Source: Microbulbifer rhizosphaerae
GTDB lineage: Bacteria; Pseudomonadota; Gammaproteobacteria; Pseudomonadales; Cellvibrionaceae
DNA length: 64,000 nt
Reading direction: 5' to 3'
NCBI RefSeq assembly: GCF_014191725.1
Contig: NZ_JACHWZ010000014.1
Location: 79,588-143,587, forward strand
Of this stretch, positions 63,777 to 64,000 are shown one piece after another (within the stretch, counting starts at the first letter, position 1; every line of letters begins with the position of its first letter). A model generated the notes under the pieces. That model had not been told where the DNA came from. It was given only the letters and a program-made list of their open reading frames with translations, and did no database searches. The position numbers were made by a program, and so were the translations under genes.

Positions 63777-64000
63777 GTAGAAATTACGTCTAGTGTCCCT
63801 GGTACACCTTTATACTTCCGGGAGCCCGGGCCAAACACCCGGCAATAGGTAGCCTTTTCCGTATCTTTGCAAGGGATCTTGACTAAATCCAAGTGCCTTA
63901 GATTTAGCCTCGTCAGTAAAATCTGTGGGCAGCCTCCGGCACAGGCAGCCGCCCAAGCGCATGATATAGTGCGATTTCCAGGCATCTGTAGGTCCTGAAG
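63777..64000. other. Window edge; repeat-like sequence and no confident gene
   Basis: An open frame on the minus strand here has no family resemblance. AGTGTCCCTGGTACACC at about 63791-63807 and CCGGGGACAGTATACC at 63749-63764 look like parts of a repeat or element end. The sequence continues past the window. Confidence 0.4.

Noticed and set aside
63716..63985. 89-codon minus-strand frame at the window edge
   Set aside because: No family resemblance, and it overlaps the start of the acyl-CoA oxidase-like gene in another frame and repeat-like sequence.

Overview
The window looks like a chromosomal segment of a GC-rich marine gammaproteobacterium, probably of the Cellvibrionales and possibly Microbulbifer-like. 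The basis is gene content: RsmJ, SlyX, GreB, CmoA/CmoB/CmoM, a TyrR/PhhR-type regulator with phenylalanine hydroxylase, and a CE2-like esterase. The genus is inference. I see no rRNA, intact tRNA, CRISPR array, prophage or complete insertion sequence.

Layout: 1-9.7 kb holds the end of an autotransporter, a 166-bp hairpin element, ChaB, a VOC protein, a MgtC-type membrane protein, a frameshifted metallo-beta-lactamase-fold gene, greB with an S9 peptidase, a large membrane protein resembling an inactive M48 peptidase, and a YciH/SUI1 protein. 9.7-16.1 kb is a potassium block: a voltage-gated-type K+ channel with a zinc-ribbon tail, a short KdpD-like kinase with a KdpE-like regulator, then TrkH and a KtrAB pair on the other strand. 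No kdpFABC is present. 16.2-24.8 kb holds a thioesterase, a serine hydrolase with SlyX, an OmpA-type lipoprotein, several small exported or membrane proteins, rsmJ and sdaA.

24.9-35.5 kb contains cmoB, cmoA and a PreP-like M16 protease in one strand run, then DUF599 and MazG-like genes, a PepSY membrane protein and a TonB siderophore receptor behind a Fur-box-like site, and divergent cmoM. Three enzymes of the cmo5U34/mcmo5U34 wobble-uridine pathway are therefore within 11 kb. 35.6-44.1 kb holds glutamate decarboxylase, a membrane J-protein, a methyltransferase, msrA, a sulfurtransferase, a lipoprotein hydrolase, a TRIC-type channel and glutaryl-CoA dehydrogenase. 44.3-50.2 kb is a complete tripartite RND efflux operon, followed by a CPA2 antiporter.

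51.6-58.5 kb holds a class V aminotransferase, an Lrp regulator, phhA divergent from a tyrR-like gene with a perfect TyrR box 8 bp before its start, a DUF962 protein and a CaiB/BaiF CoA-transferase. 58.6-63.8 kb holds a VOC protein, a membrane-anchored fragment of an MreB-like actin fold, two exported SGNH hydrolases and an acyl-CoA-oxidase-like protein.

The most unusual signal is intergenic. A dispersed folded element has two full copies (23095-23278 and 42680-42875), two internal-module copies after the ompA-like gene (19547-19735), and reduced forms (56637-56712, 32325-32348, 29757-29774). Stem sequences differ between copies but both arms change together, so pairing is kept. Separate palindromic families occur at 386-551, 18785-18831 and 58491-58609, and as GTAGGAGCGG-type REPs at several sites.
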